Source of the DNA: a virus
DNA: 55,955 nt
IMG/VR virus record: IMGVR_UViG_3300044904_000040
Coordinates: 1 to 55,955 of that record
Direction: 5' to 3' (one strand)
Position 1 is the first letter of the stretch. The number at the start of each line of letters is the position of its first letter. Below are positions 24,839 through 32,665 of the stretch, piece after piece. The notes under the pieces are model-generated. The model saw only the letters and a list, made by a program, of their open reading frames with translations, had not been told where the DNA came from and did not search any database. The position numbers and the translations under genes were made by a program.

Positions 24839-24869
24839 CCCCCGCACCGAAACTGCGGGGGATTTTTTT
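24839..24869 (+). terminator. Rho-independent terminator of the plus small-gene operon
   Basis: Stem CCCCCGCA/TGCGGGGG (8 perfect pairs), 7-base loop, then ATTTTTTT. It starts 8 bases after the stop of the last plus gene and faces a convergent minus operon. Confidence 0.9.
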
Positions 24870-24909
24870 GGCATATAGGCCGGATAGTTTTTCTCGGCGG
24901 CCAATTTTT

Positions 24910-25290
24910 TCAGATCGTTGCGGTGGCTGGTTTGGTTTTCCGCATCCTGGCGAGCCAGCGCGAGGCCGCGGCACGATCCAGCATGGGTTGCAGCAACGGG
25001 CGGGGCGCTGATTTTTCATGCGGCTCGAACGGCACACTTCGGCATGTCGGATTTTCTGCGATGGCGCGGACTGCGCAGGCATGAACTTTTCCGCTTATCC
25101 GGCCGGGCACGACCCATTGCAGATCGGGGCATCCGGCATCGACCAACGCACGGCAGAGCGCGAAAATGGATCCACCTACGGCCATCTCGGAAAACTCCTG
25201 GCCTTCCCAAATTGCGGAGGCGGTATGGGTGCCGCTGGGGTTCTCGTGAAGCGTCACGGTGATGATGGGGTGCGATGTGGTGTCTGACAT
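24910..25290 (-). CDS. Hypothetical protein
   Basis: 126 residues from ATG 25290 with a perfect AAGGAGG site; the long frame upstream overlaps another gene and was rejected. Starts MSDTTSHPIITVTLHENPSG, with WEGQEFSEMAVGGSIFALCR, PDLQWVVPG and two Cys. Mixed alpha/beta. Last gene of the minus replication set. No family recognised. Confidence 0.65.
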   Translation of the reverse strand: MSDTTSHPIITVTLHENPSGTHTASAIWEGQEFSEMAVGGSIFALCRALVDAGCPDLQWVVPGRISGKVHACAVRAIAENPTCRSVPFEPHEKSAPRPLLQPMLDRAAASRWLARMRKTKPATATI

Positions 25291-25364
25291 GGTGTTTTTA
25301 ACCTCCTTGCGGCTCCGCCTGGGCCGGTCTGGCATCAGGCCGGTAGGGTAGCAGCCCGCGAGGG

Positions 25365-25865
25365 CTAAGGGGCGTCTGAGGCGAGATATCGCAGAACAGC
25401 GGCGGCGCGTCGGATCTCCTTGATTTCGTCCTGCAGCAGAGCAACCACGGCGGCCGGGGATGGGAAAAAATCGAATTTCTGAGCGGCGGCGCGCTGGGTC
25501 TTGGCGTTGAAGGCGCCGGCCGGGATATCCGCCAGGGCTTGCGCGAACAGCGTCACCACGCCGGGCATGGCATCGAACGCGGGAGCGCCGCGGCAAAGTG
25601 TGAGCATTTCCAGCCAAACTTTGATCAGCGCCGGCGACGGGCCTTTCGTGGCGGCGATCGCGACCGGCAGCAGCGAGGCGGCGAGCAGCGAAATGTCAGG
25701 GGTTTTGGTCAGGCTGGCGGGCACCTTGATCGCACGGGAGCCGTCGGAAGGCGGGGCCGTCCACCGCATTTCGTAATCCTCGGACAGCCACGCATGGAGG
25801 TCGGCCGGGAATTTTTCGACGTGCAGGGAAACATTTTGCGCGGTGGTGGTGACACTGCGGGTCAT
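25365..25865 (-). CDS. Hypothetical replication-module protein
   Basis: 166 residues, ATGA-coupled to the DUF1376-type gene. Helical, with a C-terminal KFDFFPSPAAVVALLQDEIKE. The FPS-helix signature resembles the C-terminal part of small phage proteins found next to helicase loaders, so a role in loading the helicase is possible, but this is inference from context. Confidence 0.6.
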   Translation of the reverse strand: MTRSVTTTAQNVSLHVEKFPADLHAWLSEDYEMRWTAPPSDGSRAIKVPASLTKTPDISLLAASLLPVAIAATKGPSPALIKVWLEMLTLCRGAPAFDAMPGVVTLFAQALADIPAGAFNAKTQRAAAQKFDFFPSPAAVVALLQDEIKEIRRAAAVLRYLASDAP

Positions 25866-26773
25866 CGGCGGGCTTCCTCGAAAATCGATCCTTCGATCGT
25901 GTTGAAATCCGCCATCAGATCGGCGGGTTCCTCGTCCATCAATCCCATCGCGCCCAGCTTTTTGGCGAGATCGGTTTGATACGCTGATTTTTGCGGCTGG
26001 TGTAATTTCGTTTGCCGGGTGTCCTGCCTGGGTTCGAAAACTCCCTGCCAGCCGGCGGCGGTGGATGCGTCCAGTGCTGCGGCGACGTCGAGCCCGCGGT
26101 CATGGAAGCCCTCCAATTTCCGAATTAGGATTTTCGCTGCGATCGGCGTGAGGGGCTTACGCGATTGGCGCCTGCCTTCGACAAACTCGGACCATGAACG
26201 CAGGGGCATCCAATTGGGGAGCACAGCGACCAACGCCACGGGGGCTGGCTTCGGCGTTTTGGGGGAGGGGGGTTCTTTCTTACTTTCTTTCTTTTTTGAT
26301 TCTGAAAGGGATTCAGAAAGGGAGTCTTCCTTCTCTTTCTTCTCTATCTCTTTATGTAGTTGTAGAGAGCATTGCGTTCGCATATGCGGATCGTATGCGT
26401 TCGCATCAGGCTTGTCATTGATATCATTGGGAACAGGGGTATTTTTCTTGTTCCAACGTGAGCCCGCGGATCTCGATGCTTCCTCACATTTTTTTTGCGT
26501 TTTTGCCCGCTCTTTGTCGAGCCGACGCTGGATCAGGCCTTCAGCGATGGCGGAAAAAAAAGGCAAAACAACCCCTGAGATTTTCGTTTTCCAGCGTCCG
26601 ATTGTGCAACGGGTGATCTGCGCCAGGGACTCGTCATCGGCCGGCAGGAAGCCGCGGCGCCACTGGTGCATCAGCAGCAGCAAATAGGCGCCATGCTGTT
26701 CCGTGGTCAGGTGCGCGGTGTCTCCCAAATAATCTCCGATATAAAGTGGCATCCAATTCGAGATCGCGCTCAT
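25862..26773 (-). CDS. DUF1376-type phage replication protein
   Basis: 303 residues. The N terminus MSAISNWMPLYIGDYLGDTA, LTTEQHGAYLLLLMHQW and LAQITRCTIGRW are characteristic of DUF1376 proteins, which lie beside phage helicases and probably act in origin binding or helicase loading. The centre is a very charged Ser/Lys/Glu linker (about 140-175) encoded by a strikingly T/C-rich tract (minus-strand A/G) near 26270-26350. The C-terminal part (LRSWSEFVEGRRQSRKPLT, LEGFHDRGLDVAAALDAST) is the domain common at the end of such proteins. ATGA-coupled to the helicase gene. Confidence 0.85.
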   Translation of the reverse strand: MSAISNWMPLYIGDYLGDTAHLTTEQHGAYLLLLMHQWRRGFLPADDESLAQITRCTIGRWKTKISGVVLPFFSAIAEGLIQRRLDKERAKTQKKCEEASRSAGSRWNKKNTPVPNDINDKPDANAYDPHMRTQCSLQLHKEIEKKEKEDSLSESLSESKKKESKKEPPSPKTPKPAPVALVAVLPNWMPLRSWSEFVEGRRQSRKPLTPIAAKILIRKLEGFHDRGLDVAAALDASTAAGWQGVFEPRQDTRQTKLHQPQKSAYQTDLAKKLGAMGLMDEEPADLMADFNTIEGSIFEEARR

Positions 26774-28167
26774 CGGGTTTCGTCCTTCGGATCATAAAAG
26801 TTGGCGGTGGGGCCGTGGAATTTGAGCGCGATCGAAGTGGTTTCCCCTTCGCGCACCTTGGCTGCAATCAATTCGGCGGTCCCCTTTGTCGCCTCTTTGA
26901 TTTTGTGGAAGTCGTTGACGCGAGCCGCGTGCTTTTCCTCGCTCTCACCTTCGCGTCGATCTGGTGGGGATTTTGGCAGGAAAGTTTCTGCCCGGTGGAC
27001 AAATAACACCATATCCGCGTCTTCCTCGATCGCACCGGCCTGCCGCAGATCGCTCATGGTCGGCCGCTTGTCGTCGCGTGCTTCGAGTGCGCGCGATAGT
27101 TGAGATAACAGGATCACGGGACAGTTGAGGGTCTTGGCCATCTTTTTGACGGTGTGCGCAATGCCGGCGGTGGCCGAGGTCGAGCCGTTTCGGAGGTCGT
27201 TCGCGTCGGGTTCCGCAATCTGCAAATGGTCGATCATGACAAGCCGCAGGCCATGCTTTTTTTGAGCGCGGCGTGCCATCTGCATCATCTCGGCTACGGT
27301 TGCCCTGCCGCCGTCTTCGATGGTCAGGGGGAGGTCCAGCAGGGCTTTGCGGGCCGCCAGCAACGCTTCGATATCCTCGGCGTGTTCGCCCTTCTTCATT
27401 TTCCAGATCGGCACGCCCGATAGAACGGACAGAGCCCGGCGGCCGAGTGCCGCGGCCGTCATTTCCATCTCGATCGCCAACACGCCATTGCCGGCTTGCG
27501 CCTGGGTGATGGCCCATTTCCATACCAGCGCGCTTTTTCCCGAACCGGGTCGGCCGCCAACGACAATCATGTCGCCATTTTCGAGCCCGCCAAGCGCGGC
27601 ATCGACGCTGGGCATCCCGGTCTTGATTCCGAGGCCGGCTTGGCCGCTGGCGACAGCATCGGCTTGCGCCAGCGCGGAATCGACGGCTTCGTTGAGGGTC
27701 TTCGGGCCGCCAATGCCGGTGCCGACGGCGCCTATCGAAACTTCCTCGATCGCGTCCTGGGCGGCCTTGAGCAAGCCGGCAATATCCTGGCCGCCGTGGA
27801 CGGCCGCGGCGAGGGAGGCGGAAAGCGTGATCAGTTCTCGCCGTGTCCATGCGTCGATCACTGCGTCGGCATACGGGCGGGCCATCATCCAGCCCGGGGA
27901 CGCCACCATCAGCTTGGCCAGATAGTCCATGCCGCCTACCGCATCGAGAAGGCCAACGCTGCCGAGTATGGTCTTCAGCGTGATCGCGTCGGGAACCGTG
28001 CCGGCGGTAAAGCTGCGCTGGATGGCGTCATAGACGATGCTGTTGATCGGATCCGCGAAGTGCTTGCCTTGCAGGTGATCTTCGATTTCCCGATAGGCCT
28101 TCGGGCTTCCCAAAAGGGCGCCAAGAAGTCCCTGTTCGGCCAATATGTTGGTCAGGTTGTCGCTCAT
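26770..28167 (-). CDS. dnaB: DnaB-like replicative helicase
   Basis: 465 residues. N-terminal DnaB domain (EQGLLGALLGSPKAYREIED), then the RecA-like core: Walker A GRPGSGKS at 205-212, Walker B LVMID at 309-313 with DHLQ, SQLSR at 355-359, and RPTMSDLRQAGAIEEDADMV with the arginine-finger region. This is the full domain order of a DnaB-family hexameric helicase, so the phage probably drives its own theta or rolling replication with host polymerase. Confidence 0.93.
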   Translation of the reverse strand: MSDNLTNILAEQGLLGALLGSPKAYREIEDHLQGKHFADPINSIVYDAIQRSFTAGTVPDAITLKTILGSVGLLDAVGGMDYLAKLMVASPGWMMARPYADAVIDAWTRRELITLSASLAAAVHGGQDIAGLLKAAQDAIEEVSIGAVGTGIGGPKTLNEAVDSALAQADAVASGQAGLGIKTGMPSVDAALGGLENGDMIVVGGRPGSGKSALVWKWAITQAQAGNGVLAIEMEMTAAALGRRALSVLSGVPIWKMKKGEHAEDIEALLAARKALLDLPLTIEDGGRATVAEMMQMARRAQKKHGLRLVMIDHLQIAEPDANDLRNGSTSATAGIAHTVKKMAKTLNCPVILLSQLSRALEARDDKRPTMSDLRQAGAIEEDADMVLFVHRAETFLPKSPPDRREGESEEKHAARVNDFHKIKEATKGTAELIAAKVREGETTSIALKFHGPTANFYDPKDETR

Positions 28168-28359
28168 GACAGAGCCGTCCTGGGACGCTTGCTTGTCTGA
28201 GATTGTTCAGGTATTTTAATCAAAGGCCGCCTCCAATTCATACTTGGTGTGCAGGCAAGTCCCGATGCCTAGCCCTCGCATCGGTCGGATAGGCGGGCGG
28301 CCCTTGTGGTGGGGGCCGCCCGTTTCCGTGTCAGGGTAGATCCGCGGTATCAGTTCTGT
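28168..28359 (-). promoter_or_regulatory. Helicase leader with two hairpins
   Basis: 192 gene-free bases. A strong hairpin CGGGCGGCCC/GGGCCGCCCG (28294-28322, loop of 9) and a second one CCGATGC/GCATCGG (28262-28284) stand between the small-gene cluster and the helicase. No U-run follows on the minus strand, so attenuation or RNA processing is more likely than full termination. Confidence 0.45.
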
Positions 28360-28593
28360 CTAGCTTTCGCGGTTTGATCGCTCAACCAAGCGCGCACCAG
28401 CGCCCGATGCTCGGGTGATCTGTGTTTGGTTGGCGCGCGCTGGTTCCCCATGCATCGGGCAATCGCCGTTAACCCAGAACGGACCCGAGCCAATCCCTTG
28501 CCGATTATCAAGAATGGGGCATTTGCACCCTATCGAAATGGCCCGCTGGCTTCCGGGGCTTGGTTGCTCGGTGGTCTGCTCGTGGGTTTTCAT
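28360..28593 (-). CDS. Small conserved Cys-containing protein
   Basis: 77 residues from ATG 28593, which overlaps the TGA of the upstream gene. Contains ISIGCKCPILDNRQGIG and VNGDCPMHG, that is CxCP...DN.xG and DCPxH, which could bind zinc. I recall this pattern from conserved hypotheticals of phages. The longer upstream frame overlaps another gene and was rejected. Confidence 0.65.
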   Translation of the reverse strand: MKTHEQTTEQPSPGSQRAISIGCKCPILDNRQGIGSGPFWVNGDCPMHGEPARANQTQITRASGAGARLVERSNRES

Positions 28594-28742
28594 GGCCCTA
28601 TTTCTTTCCACATTGCCTCTCGGCGGCGTTCCTCGGCTGCGCTTTGAATCATGCAGAATTCTTTGATGCACCACGGCTCGCGGCATTGGTTTTTCGTAGC
28701 CGGGCATTCCCTGTTGTCTGGGTATTTAGTGGTTTCAGTCAT
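28590..28742 (-). CDS. Very small Cys-rich protein
   Basis: 50 residues: MTETTKYPDNRECPATKNQC then REPWCIKEFCMIQSAAEERR. Four Cys in the first half (spacing C-x6-C-x4-C-x4-C) suggest a zinc-binding knuckle; the second half is a charged helix. ATGA overlaps at both ends show that it is part of the translated chain. Confidence 0.65.
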   Translation of the reverse strand: MTETTKYPDNRECPATKNQCREPWCIKEFCMIQSAAEERRREAMWKEIGP

Positions 28743-28951
28743 GATGCGAACTCCGTTTCTACGGCCTTGATGGCACGGTTCATTGCCTCGAACGCCGCCC
28801 GATGTCGCTCGCTCTCGGTGGAGGAAATCGACACCTCGTCCATCTCACCAGCCGCGGCCTTGCGCTCAGCAATATCCGCAGCGGCGTTCATTTTGCGGCG
28901 GTATTCCTCGCGGATACGGTTCAGGCTGGCGTAGAGCGTGTCGCTCATCAT
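28739..28951 (-). CDS. Small helical protein
   Basis: 70 residues from ATG 28951, overlapping the stop upstream: MMSDTLYASLNRIREEYRRK, then helices with KAAAGEMDEVSISSTESERH. CAGAGGG lies before the start. Function unknown. Confidence 0.65.
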   Translation of the reverse strand: MMSDTLYASLNRIREEYRRKMNAAADIAERKAAAGEMDEVSISSTESERHRAAFEAMNRAIKAVETEFAS

Positions 28952-29181
28952 GGTATCTGATCCCTCTGGAAATCGTAGCCGCCGCGATTGTCGGTCAGCG
29001 GGCCGGACATAGTGACCGTGTTGCACATGCGCAGACAGTCGATGCACGGCAGATCGTCAGTGCAGCCTGGGACGCCGCTGCAATAGGAAGTCAATACCAG
29101 CACTCTCCGGGAGCGCGAGTTGTAGGCGTCGGTGCCGGGGTGCATGGCCTCGGTGGTCTGCGGCGTGGTGTTTTCAGCCAT
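28948..29181 (-). CDS. Small Cys-rich protein
   Basis: 77 residues, MAENTTPQTTEAMHPGTDAY, then SYCSGVPGCTDDLPCIDCLR with five Cys in about 20 residues, likely metal binding. AAGGAAAAGG lies just before the ATG. Overlaps the end of the recombinase gene and is coupled to the next gene. Confidence 0.65.
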   Translation of the reverse strand: MAENTTPQTTEAMHPGTDAYNSRSRRVLVLTSYCSGVPGCTDDLPCIDCLRMCNTVTMSGPLTDNRGGYDFQRDQIP

Positions 29182-29761
29182 TGGCCTTTTCCTTCTTCCT
29201 GAGCTTGTCCACCCGGCGGATGAACTGCGTCTTACTCATCCCCAGCGCGGCAGCACCCTTGGCGGACCCCAGGTGCATGACCTCCGAAATCTGCGCGTCG
29301 GTATATTGCTCCTTGCGGCCACCGATCCGCCCGACAGCCCGCGCGGCCTTGAGCCCCGCCGCCGTCCGCTCGTTGATCAGGTCTTTCTCCATCTCCGCGA
29401 CCGCCGCCATGATGGTGACGATCAGCCGCCCCATGGCCGTGCTAGTGTCCATGCCGGGCTGAGTGATCACCCGGACGGCCACGCCTTTGCGGGCCAGATA
29501 ATCGAACGTGGAGAGCACTTGGCGCACGCTGCGGCCGAGCCGGTCGAGCTTCCAGATCACCACGATGTCGCCGGCCCGCGCATCCTTGAGCATGGCGTCA
29601 AACTCGGGGCGCTTCACGCCCGACCCGCTCGCCTGCTCCTCATAGATGTCGCGCCGATCCACACCAGCCGCCAGCAGCGCATCAATCTGCAACTGAGGGC
29701 TTTGGTCGGACATCGACACCCGCGCGTAGCCGATCATGTGCAGTTTGGGGTCATCGTTCAC
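29174..29761 (-). CDS. Small serine recombinase (resolvase/invertase type)
   Basis: 195 residues. IGYARVSMSDQSPQLQIDAL gives the nucleophile Ser 16 in YARVS. KLDRLGRSVRQVLSTFDYL holds the conserved Arg residues, and the E-helix region and a C-terminal helix-turn-helix (YTDAQISEVMHLGSAKGAAA, LGMSKTQFIRR) complete the classic ~190-residue enzyme. Such enzymes resolve dimers or invert segments. No integrase or Par system is visible, so a multimer-resolution or inversion role is an inference. First gene of its minus operon. Confidence 0.92.
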   Translation of the reverse strand: MNDDPKLHMIGYARVSMSDQSPQLQIDALLAAGVDRRDIYEEQASGSGVKRPEFDAMLKDARAGDIVVIWKLDRLGRSVRQVLSTFDYLARKGVAVRVITQPGMDTSTAMGRLIVTIMAAVAEMEKDLINERTAAGLKAARAVGRIGGRKEQYTDAQISEVMHLGSAKGAAALGMSKTQFIRRVDKLRKKEKANG

Positions 29762-29899
29762 TAATCATGTCCTGTCCTTCGGTCTGTCATTCGCAGGGCA
29801 TACCGTAATCTACTTTGGGAGTTTTGCAAACGTTTTCGGTTGAAATTACTAAACGGCTGTGTCATAGGATAAGGCACAAAATGAACGGAGACTTGGTCG

Positions 29900-30097
29900 A
29901 TGACGGACGAACAAAAGGTGGCATTCATCAACGCGCAAACCGCGTGCGCTCTGGCGGAAATCGCGGGAATGCAGGCCGAGAACAGCCACCGCGCGGCGAA
30001 TGGCAATTCGGTTGCCTATGGGGATGAGGCGTTCTTCGCCATCCCGGACAAATACGGCATCGGGCACAACACCGTTGTGGCGCTGTTCCAAGGCTAA
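29900..30097 (+). CDS. Small hypothetical protein
   Basis: 65 residues, MTDEQKVAFINAQTACALAE, helical and Ala-rich, ending GIGHNTVVALFQG. A GGAG lies 11 bases before the ATG. Divergent from the recombinase gene, with about 140 bases between them holding an AT-rich likely promoter region (TTGAAA at 29840). Confidence 0.6.
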   Translation: MTDEQKVAFINAQTACALAEIAGMQAENSHRAANGNSVAYGDEAFFAIPDKYGIGHNTVVALFQG

Positions 30098-30135
30098 GAC
30101 GTAACCCCTAACCCCAATTTATCAAGGGCTTACCA

Positions 30136-30303
30136 ATGAAGACGATTAAAACGATTGGGTTATGGCTCGGCCCGGATTGCCCGATAGGCGCAGGCTTCGG
30201 GGCAGTTGCATCAGTCATTCTGTTTATTGTCGCCATCGATTTGCTGGCGGTTCCGTTCGTCGCCTTCATGAGGTGGTGGTGGACGCTATTCCTCGGGCAG
30301 TGA
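30136..30303 (+). CDS. Small single-pass membrane protein
   Basis: 55 residues, MKTIKTIGLWLGPDCPIGAG then FGAVASVILFIVAIDLLAVP. One clear membrane helix (about 21-45) and a Trp-rich end. AAGGG precedes the ATG. Function unknown. Confidence 0.6.
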   Translation: MKTIKTIGLWLGPDCPIGAGFGAVASVILFIVAIDLLAVPFVAFMRWWWTLFLGQ

Positions 30304-30341
30304 TCTCCTTGACTAAATTCAAACCCCGGAAGGCCGAAACC

Positions 30342-30512
30342 ATGAGAGCATTGAGGGAAATCCGCAGGGTCATGAACCGCCTGCGCCGGAAGGTAGGCAA
30401 GCCAAACGGCGTCATCCCCACCTGGGCGCTTGATATCCCGTGGGTCGATGTTCAGGCCGGGAAAGACATTAAAAGACGCCGCCGTAAGTCTATTCCTGAA
30501 CTGAAACTCTAA
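30342..30512 (+). CDS. Small basic protein
   Basis: 56 residues, MRALREIRRVMNRLRRKVGK, ending DIKRRRRKSIPELKL. Very basic at both ends; nucleic-acid binding is plausible. AAGG lies 10 bases upstream. The longer frame starting at 30162 overlaps the membrane protein gene and was rejected. Confidence 0.6.
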   Translation: MRALREIRRVMNRLRRKVGKPNGVIPTWALDIPWVDVQAGKDIKRRRRKSIPELKL

Positions 30513-30539
30513 CCACAATTAACAGAAGGACTTAGCTCA

Positions 30540-31003
30540 TGGGCTGCGACATTCATTCAGTGGCGGAAAAACGAGAAAGAAATACTTGGGTCGACCTTGG
30601 TTTGGTGCCGCAGCCATTCGATTGGCGCTCCTACAGCTTGTTCGGGTTTCTTGCTGGTGTGCGCAATTACTCAGCCATTCCGTCGATTGCCGAATTTCGA
30701 GGCTTTCCCGCCGATGCAAGTGACGTAACAAAAAGCGACTATAAAAAATGGGACATGGACGCGCATTCTCCGTCATGGTTGCTCATGTCGGAGTTGCTGG
30801 AGTTTGACTATGACGCACCCATGATTGACCGTCGCGTGACCCGCCAGACCGGGCCGAATTCTTGGAGTGGCGGTGTGACCGGGACGATTGAGGAAGGCGA
30901 GAAAACGACGTTTCGAGCATTCCTTGGGGAAGGCTATTTCAGAGAATTGGATCGCCTGAAAGCCGCCGGATGCGGTCGTGTCGTGTTCTGGTTCGATAAC
31001 TAA
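30540..31003 (+). CDS. Conserved phage hypothetical protein (MGCDIH family)
   Basis: 154 residues. The opening MGCDIH, then W.DLG....FDWRSYSLFGFLAG, NYSAIPSIAEFRGFPAD and LGEGYFRELDRLKA is the layout of a widely spread phage family of unknown function. SD GAAGGA precedes it. The last plus gene of this block, facing the minus recombination set. Confidence 0.8.
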
Positions 31004-31081
31004 CCCCCAACCCCGGTTCCCAGATCATCAGACGGCACGACTGACAATAGCGACAGTGACGTGATCGGGCGTCTGGTGCCG

Positions 31082-31120
31082 CGCTGCCCTGGCTGGTTCT
31101 TGTGACCGGGGGCAGCGTGG
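31082..31120. terminator. Possible bidirectional hairpin between convergent blocks
   Basis: GCGCTGCCCTGG and CCGGGGGCAGCGTG can form a stem with a loop of about 15 bases, between the end of the plus gene (31003) and the end of the minus small gene (31133). There is no clear U-run, so confidence is low. Confidence 0.35.
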
Positions 31121-31132
31121 GATAATCCGATA

Positions 31133-31261
31133 TCAGCGCCGGTGGACTGCTCGCCCTACCAACGTCCAGATGAACGCTCCACCGATCAGGGCTGCATAGG
31201 CGATGCGCAGCAGCGCGAGGTCGATCAATATCATCGCCAGCCGGACCGCGGTGCGGATCAT
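31133..31261 (-). CDS. Small single-pass membrane protein
   Basis: 42 residues, MIRTAVRLAMILIDLALLRI then AYAALIGGAFIWTLVGRAVH. Hydrophobic throughout with basic ends. The ATG overlaps the stop of the HNH gene (ATGA). Function unknown. Confidence 0.6.
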   Translation of the reverse strand: MIRTAVRLAMILIDLALLRIAYAALIGGAFIWTLVGRAVHRR

Positions 31262-31587
31262 GGCATTGCCTTCCCTGCGCGGATTGCTTCAGATTCCAGC
31301 CATAGTCGTTCCGCCGCCTGCAGCGGATCAATCCCCAGTGCTTGCCAGAACGCCCGCTCATCGCCGCGGGCATGCAGAGCGGTGTGGTCATCGGCGCACA
31401 TCGGCAGTGTCCAGTTGTCGCCGGCCTTTAGGCCGCGTGCTTTTGGGTCCGGCGAACAGGTCAGATGATGAACCTGAACATACTGCCACATGCAGACAAT
31501 ACACGGCTGGCTGGCCACGTAGGACATGTGCGCCTTGCTGCGGATGCGGCGCACCTTGAAGTTGGGCTGGTAGCTCATGGCAACCAT
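31258..31587 (-). CDS. HNH-type nuclease (Ref/DUF968-like)
   Basis: 109 residues. PCIVCMWQYVQVHHLTCSPD, then KARGLKAGDNWTLPMCADDH and TALHARGDERAFWQALGI form the CxxC...HH...G.k..DnwtlPlC..dH..lH pattern of zinc-supported HNH nucleases found in phage recombination modules (Ref- or DUF968-type). The start is either ATG 31587, overlapping the previous gene, or ATG 31578. Likely to cut recombination or replication intermediates; not proven. Confidence 0.75.
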   Translation of the reverse strand: MVAMSYQPNFKVRRIRSKAHMSYVASQPCIVCMWQYVQVHHLTCSPDPKARGLKAGDNWTLPMCADDHTALHARGDERAFWQALGIDPLQAAERLWLESEAIRAGKAMP

Positions 31588-32084
31588 CCCAGGGTAGCCG
31601 GCTGGCCCGGCGGGGTGCGGGGAAAATTTAGCTTGGCAAATTCGCCGTGGTGAATGATGGCGAGTTCATCATATGCTGCCGCAGCTTCTTCCTCGGTCGC
31701 GTAACCGTAACTACCGAATGATTTTCGCTTGATGATTATTTGCGCCCAGAAAGTGCCGTTTCGACGGTCCGGATAGACCCCTTTATAATTCTTGTGAGCG
31801 CGCTTTTTTGATGAGTTCATCACATTCCCGGCCTGATGACATACGCGAAGATTTCTTCGGCGGTTGTCAAGTCCATCACCGTTTATGTGATCTGTCACCA
31901 TCCCCTTCGGGGTTCCTGCCACTAAGCTGTGCATGTAAACCATAGGGCCGCGCCAGCCTGACATGAATGCGCGGGCGTATTTCGTATGTCTTCCTGAATT
32001 GAGCCACCACCTAAAGCCAGAAACAAGATATTCATCTTCGGCATCAATTTGCACAACTGCGCCGCAGAACAGAATGATGTTCAT
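31575..32084 (-). CDS. HNH homing endonuclease with AP2 domain
   Basis: 169 residues. HNH core: VYMHSLVAGTPKGMVTDHIN, GDGLDNRRRNLRVCHQAGN (His-Asn-His layout). AP2-like DNA-binding domain: KNYKGVYPDRRNGTFWAQII, GSYGYATEEEAAAAYDELAI. This is the standard free-standing homing endonuclease layout. The last 14 residues (RTPPGQPATLGWLP) look like the end of the methyltransferase just upstream (RTPDGQFPTLGWLK). The gene's DNA is more AT-rich than its neighbours, so it looks inserted. Confidence 0.9.
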   Translation of the reverse strand: MNIILFCGAVVQIDAEDEYLVSGFRWWLNSGRHTKYARAFMSGWRGPMVYMHSLVAGTPKGMVTDHINGDGLDNRRRNLRVCHQAGNVMNSSKKRAHKNYKGVYPDRRNGTFWAQIIIKRKSFGSYGYATEEEAAAAYDELAIIHHGEFAKLNFPRTPPGQPATLGWLP

Positions 32085-32665
32085 TTAAGCCATCCTAATG
32101 TGGGGAATTGACCGTCAGGTGTTCTTCGCCACACCAGCCAACAGTAGGCTATGCTGCCATTCTGCGCTGGCACATCGGTGCCGCCGGGCGGCATCGACAC
32201 GCGACTTGAGTGAACCCAGATGTGAGACAGTCCCGTATTTTGGAAAAAAGTGCGCCTTTTCTGGCCCTCAAGCCACGCGAGGCGCTGCAAAACGATGACT
32301 TTGCCGGGCACCACGTCGAGCGCGCGCTCCACGAATTGCTGCGCGAGGGAGAACGGCGGGTTGAACACGCAATTCGTGATACCCTTCAGCCTCTCGCGCA
32401 CATTCTCGATCGGTCCCAGGAAGTCCATCACTTCATAGCGGTCGGCGCGCTGGCGCAGGTCGGATCCGTAGCAGGTCAGCCCGGCCGCCTGGAACCGGCG
32501 CGGAATGTTGCCGCCACCGCACGCCGGGTCGTGGCTGCGGCCCACGATCGGCTCCGCGGCAAGCATTGCGTCCACGCAGGCGGCGCTCTCCACATACCAA
32601 CCGTCGTCGGCCTTCTCATAGCCGGATGATCTTGCATTGCCTTTGCTCAAAACATGGGCTCCCAT
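32081..32665 (-). CDS. DNA N6-adenine-type methyltransferase
   Basis: 194 residues. SAM-binding motif I-like HDPACGGGNI (about 45-54) and catalytic NPPF in TNCVFNPPFSLAQQFVERAL, with an order motif I before NPPF. A small class I methyltransferase, probably protecting phage DNA or marking it. The start at ATG 32665 overlaps the RuvC-like gene by 19 bases. The final residues RTPDGQFPTLGWLK are echoed in the next gene. Confidence 0.8.
   Translation of the reverse strand: MGAHVLSKGNARSSGYEKADDGWYVESAACVDAMLAAEPIVGRSHDPACGGGNIPRRFQAAGLTCYGSDLRQRADRYEVMDFLGPIENVRERLKGITNCVFNPPFSLAQQFVERALDVVPGKVIVLQRLAWLEGQKRRTFFQNTGLSHIWVHSSRVSMPPGGTDVPAQNGSIAYCWLVWRRTPDGQFPTLGWLK

Noticed and set aside
26031-26060. 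GGGTTCGAAA resembling a tRNA T-loop
   Set aside because: No cloverleaf can be drawn around it and it lies inside the DUF1376-type gene.
26270-26350. Pyrimidine-rich tract as a regulatory element
   Set aside because: It lies within the coding sequence for a Ser/Lys/Glu linker and is explained by that.
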